Source of the DNA: Oscillospiraceae bacterium
Lineage (GTDB): Bacteria; Bacillota; Clostridia; Oscillospirales; Ruminococcaceae
Length of the DNA: 5,965 bases
Direction: 5' to 3'
Assembly (NCBI GenBank): GCA_017544185.1
Contig: JAFYEQ010000317.1
Coordinates: forward strand, 1 to 5,965
In this document: positions 5,929 through 5,965 of the stretch, one piece after another
How the letters are laid out: each line of letters starts with the position of its first letter
Numbering within the stretch: position 1 is the first letter of the stretch
Position numbers and translations under genes: made by a program
Notes under the pieces: generated by a model
Seen by the model: the letters and a program-made list of their open reading frames with translations, nothing else
What the model was told of the DNA's origin: nothing
The model's database searches: none

Positions 5929-5952
5929 ACCACGATCCTGTTCCAGTGTCAA
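5924..5952 (-). promoter_or_regulatory. Near-consensus promoter pointing left into the second paralogue
   Basis: Read on the - strand, TTGACA (5952-5947) is followed by 17 bases and then TAAAAT (5929-5924, one base from TATAAT). Transcription would start near 5917 and run leftwards through the hairpin at 5887-5920 into the 3' end of the second paralogue. No convincing ribosome binding site or reading frame follows, so any product would be a non-coding or antisense RNA. Function is inferred from consensus match only. Confidence 0.55.
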
Positions 5953-5955
5953 TAG

Positions 5956-5965
5956 GGGCTAGCCC
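5956..5965. repeat. GGGCTAGCCC palindrome at the window edge
   Basis: A perfect 10-bp palindrome ends exactly at the window edge, preceded by ATAG. If the sequence continues with CTAT it would form a longer inverted repeat. It could be part of a terminator stem of a neighbouring leftward unit or an element end, but the window stops too soon to tell. Confidence 0.3.

Noticed and set aside
1..5965. Mobile element, CRISPR array, tRNA or rRNA
   Set aside because: No transposase or integrase motifs, no regularly spaced repeats, and no tRNA or rRNA signature were seen. The long repeats are explained by the paralogous genes.

Overview
The window holds the 3' end of one gene followed by two complete genes, all on the + strand. 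The genes look bacterial and fit a Gram-positive, anaerobic, gut-type Clostridia member, probably Ruminococcus or a relative in the Oscillospiraceae. This placement is inference. It rests on strong AGGAG-type ribosome binding sites, Gram-positive style signal peptides, moderate GC content, and large secreted proteins built from modules common in gut Firmicutes: a transglutaminase-like core, a Fn3-like module, an H...C-x-x-C surface module and chitobiase/hexosaminidase C-terminal-like modules.

Positions 1-623 carry the C-terminal part of an acidic protein with a Glu-Pro-Val-Ala low-complexity linker and a short helical C-terminus resembling a SHOCT domain. A GC-rich hairpin with a T-rich tail (657-694) ends this unit. 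The gap to the next gene holds a near-consensus promoter (TTGACA, 17 bp, TACAAT, with extended -10). An inverted repeat fills its spacer, and a small hairpin sits at the predicted 5' end of the mRNA.

Positions 853-3615 and 3674-5878 encode two tandem paralogues of 920 and 734 residues. Both have a signal peptide, an acidic/Ala-rich linker, a conserved N-terminal region, a transglutaminase-like Cys-His-Asp core, a Fn3-like module, a CxxC surface module and two chitobiase-C-terminal-like modules. They differ in three ways. The first has an approximately 36-residue Glu-rich insertion in the Fn3-like module. The first also has a C-terminal region of about 105 residues that I do not recognise. The second ends right after the shared modules with a short unrelated tail. 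Nucleotide identity between them is patchy, with stretches of 47 and 34 identical bases beside very divergent segments, which suggests duplication followed by gene conversion or domain swapping. The two genes are probably co-transcribed from the promoter at 775-803, with a 14-bp hairpin between them that may tune the second gene.

The right end (5879-5965) holds a probable terminator for the second paralogue. Overlapping it on the - strand is a near-consensus promoter pointing back into the end of that gene, which could make an antisense transcript. I see no RNA genes, CRISPR array or transposase. The most interesting material is the tandem secreted transglutaminase-like pair with its mosaic divergence, and the regulatory structures on either side of it.
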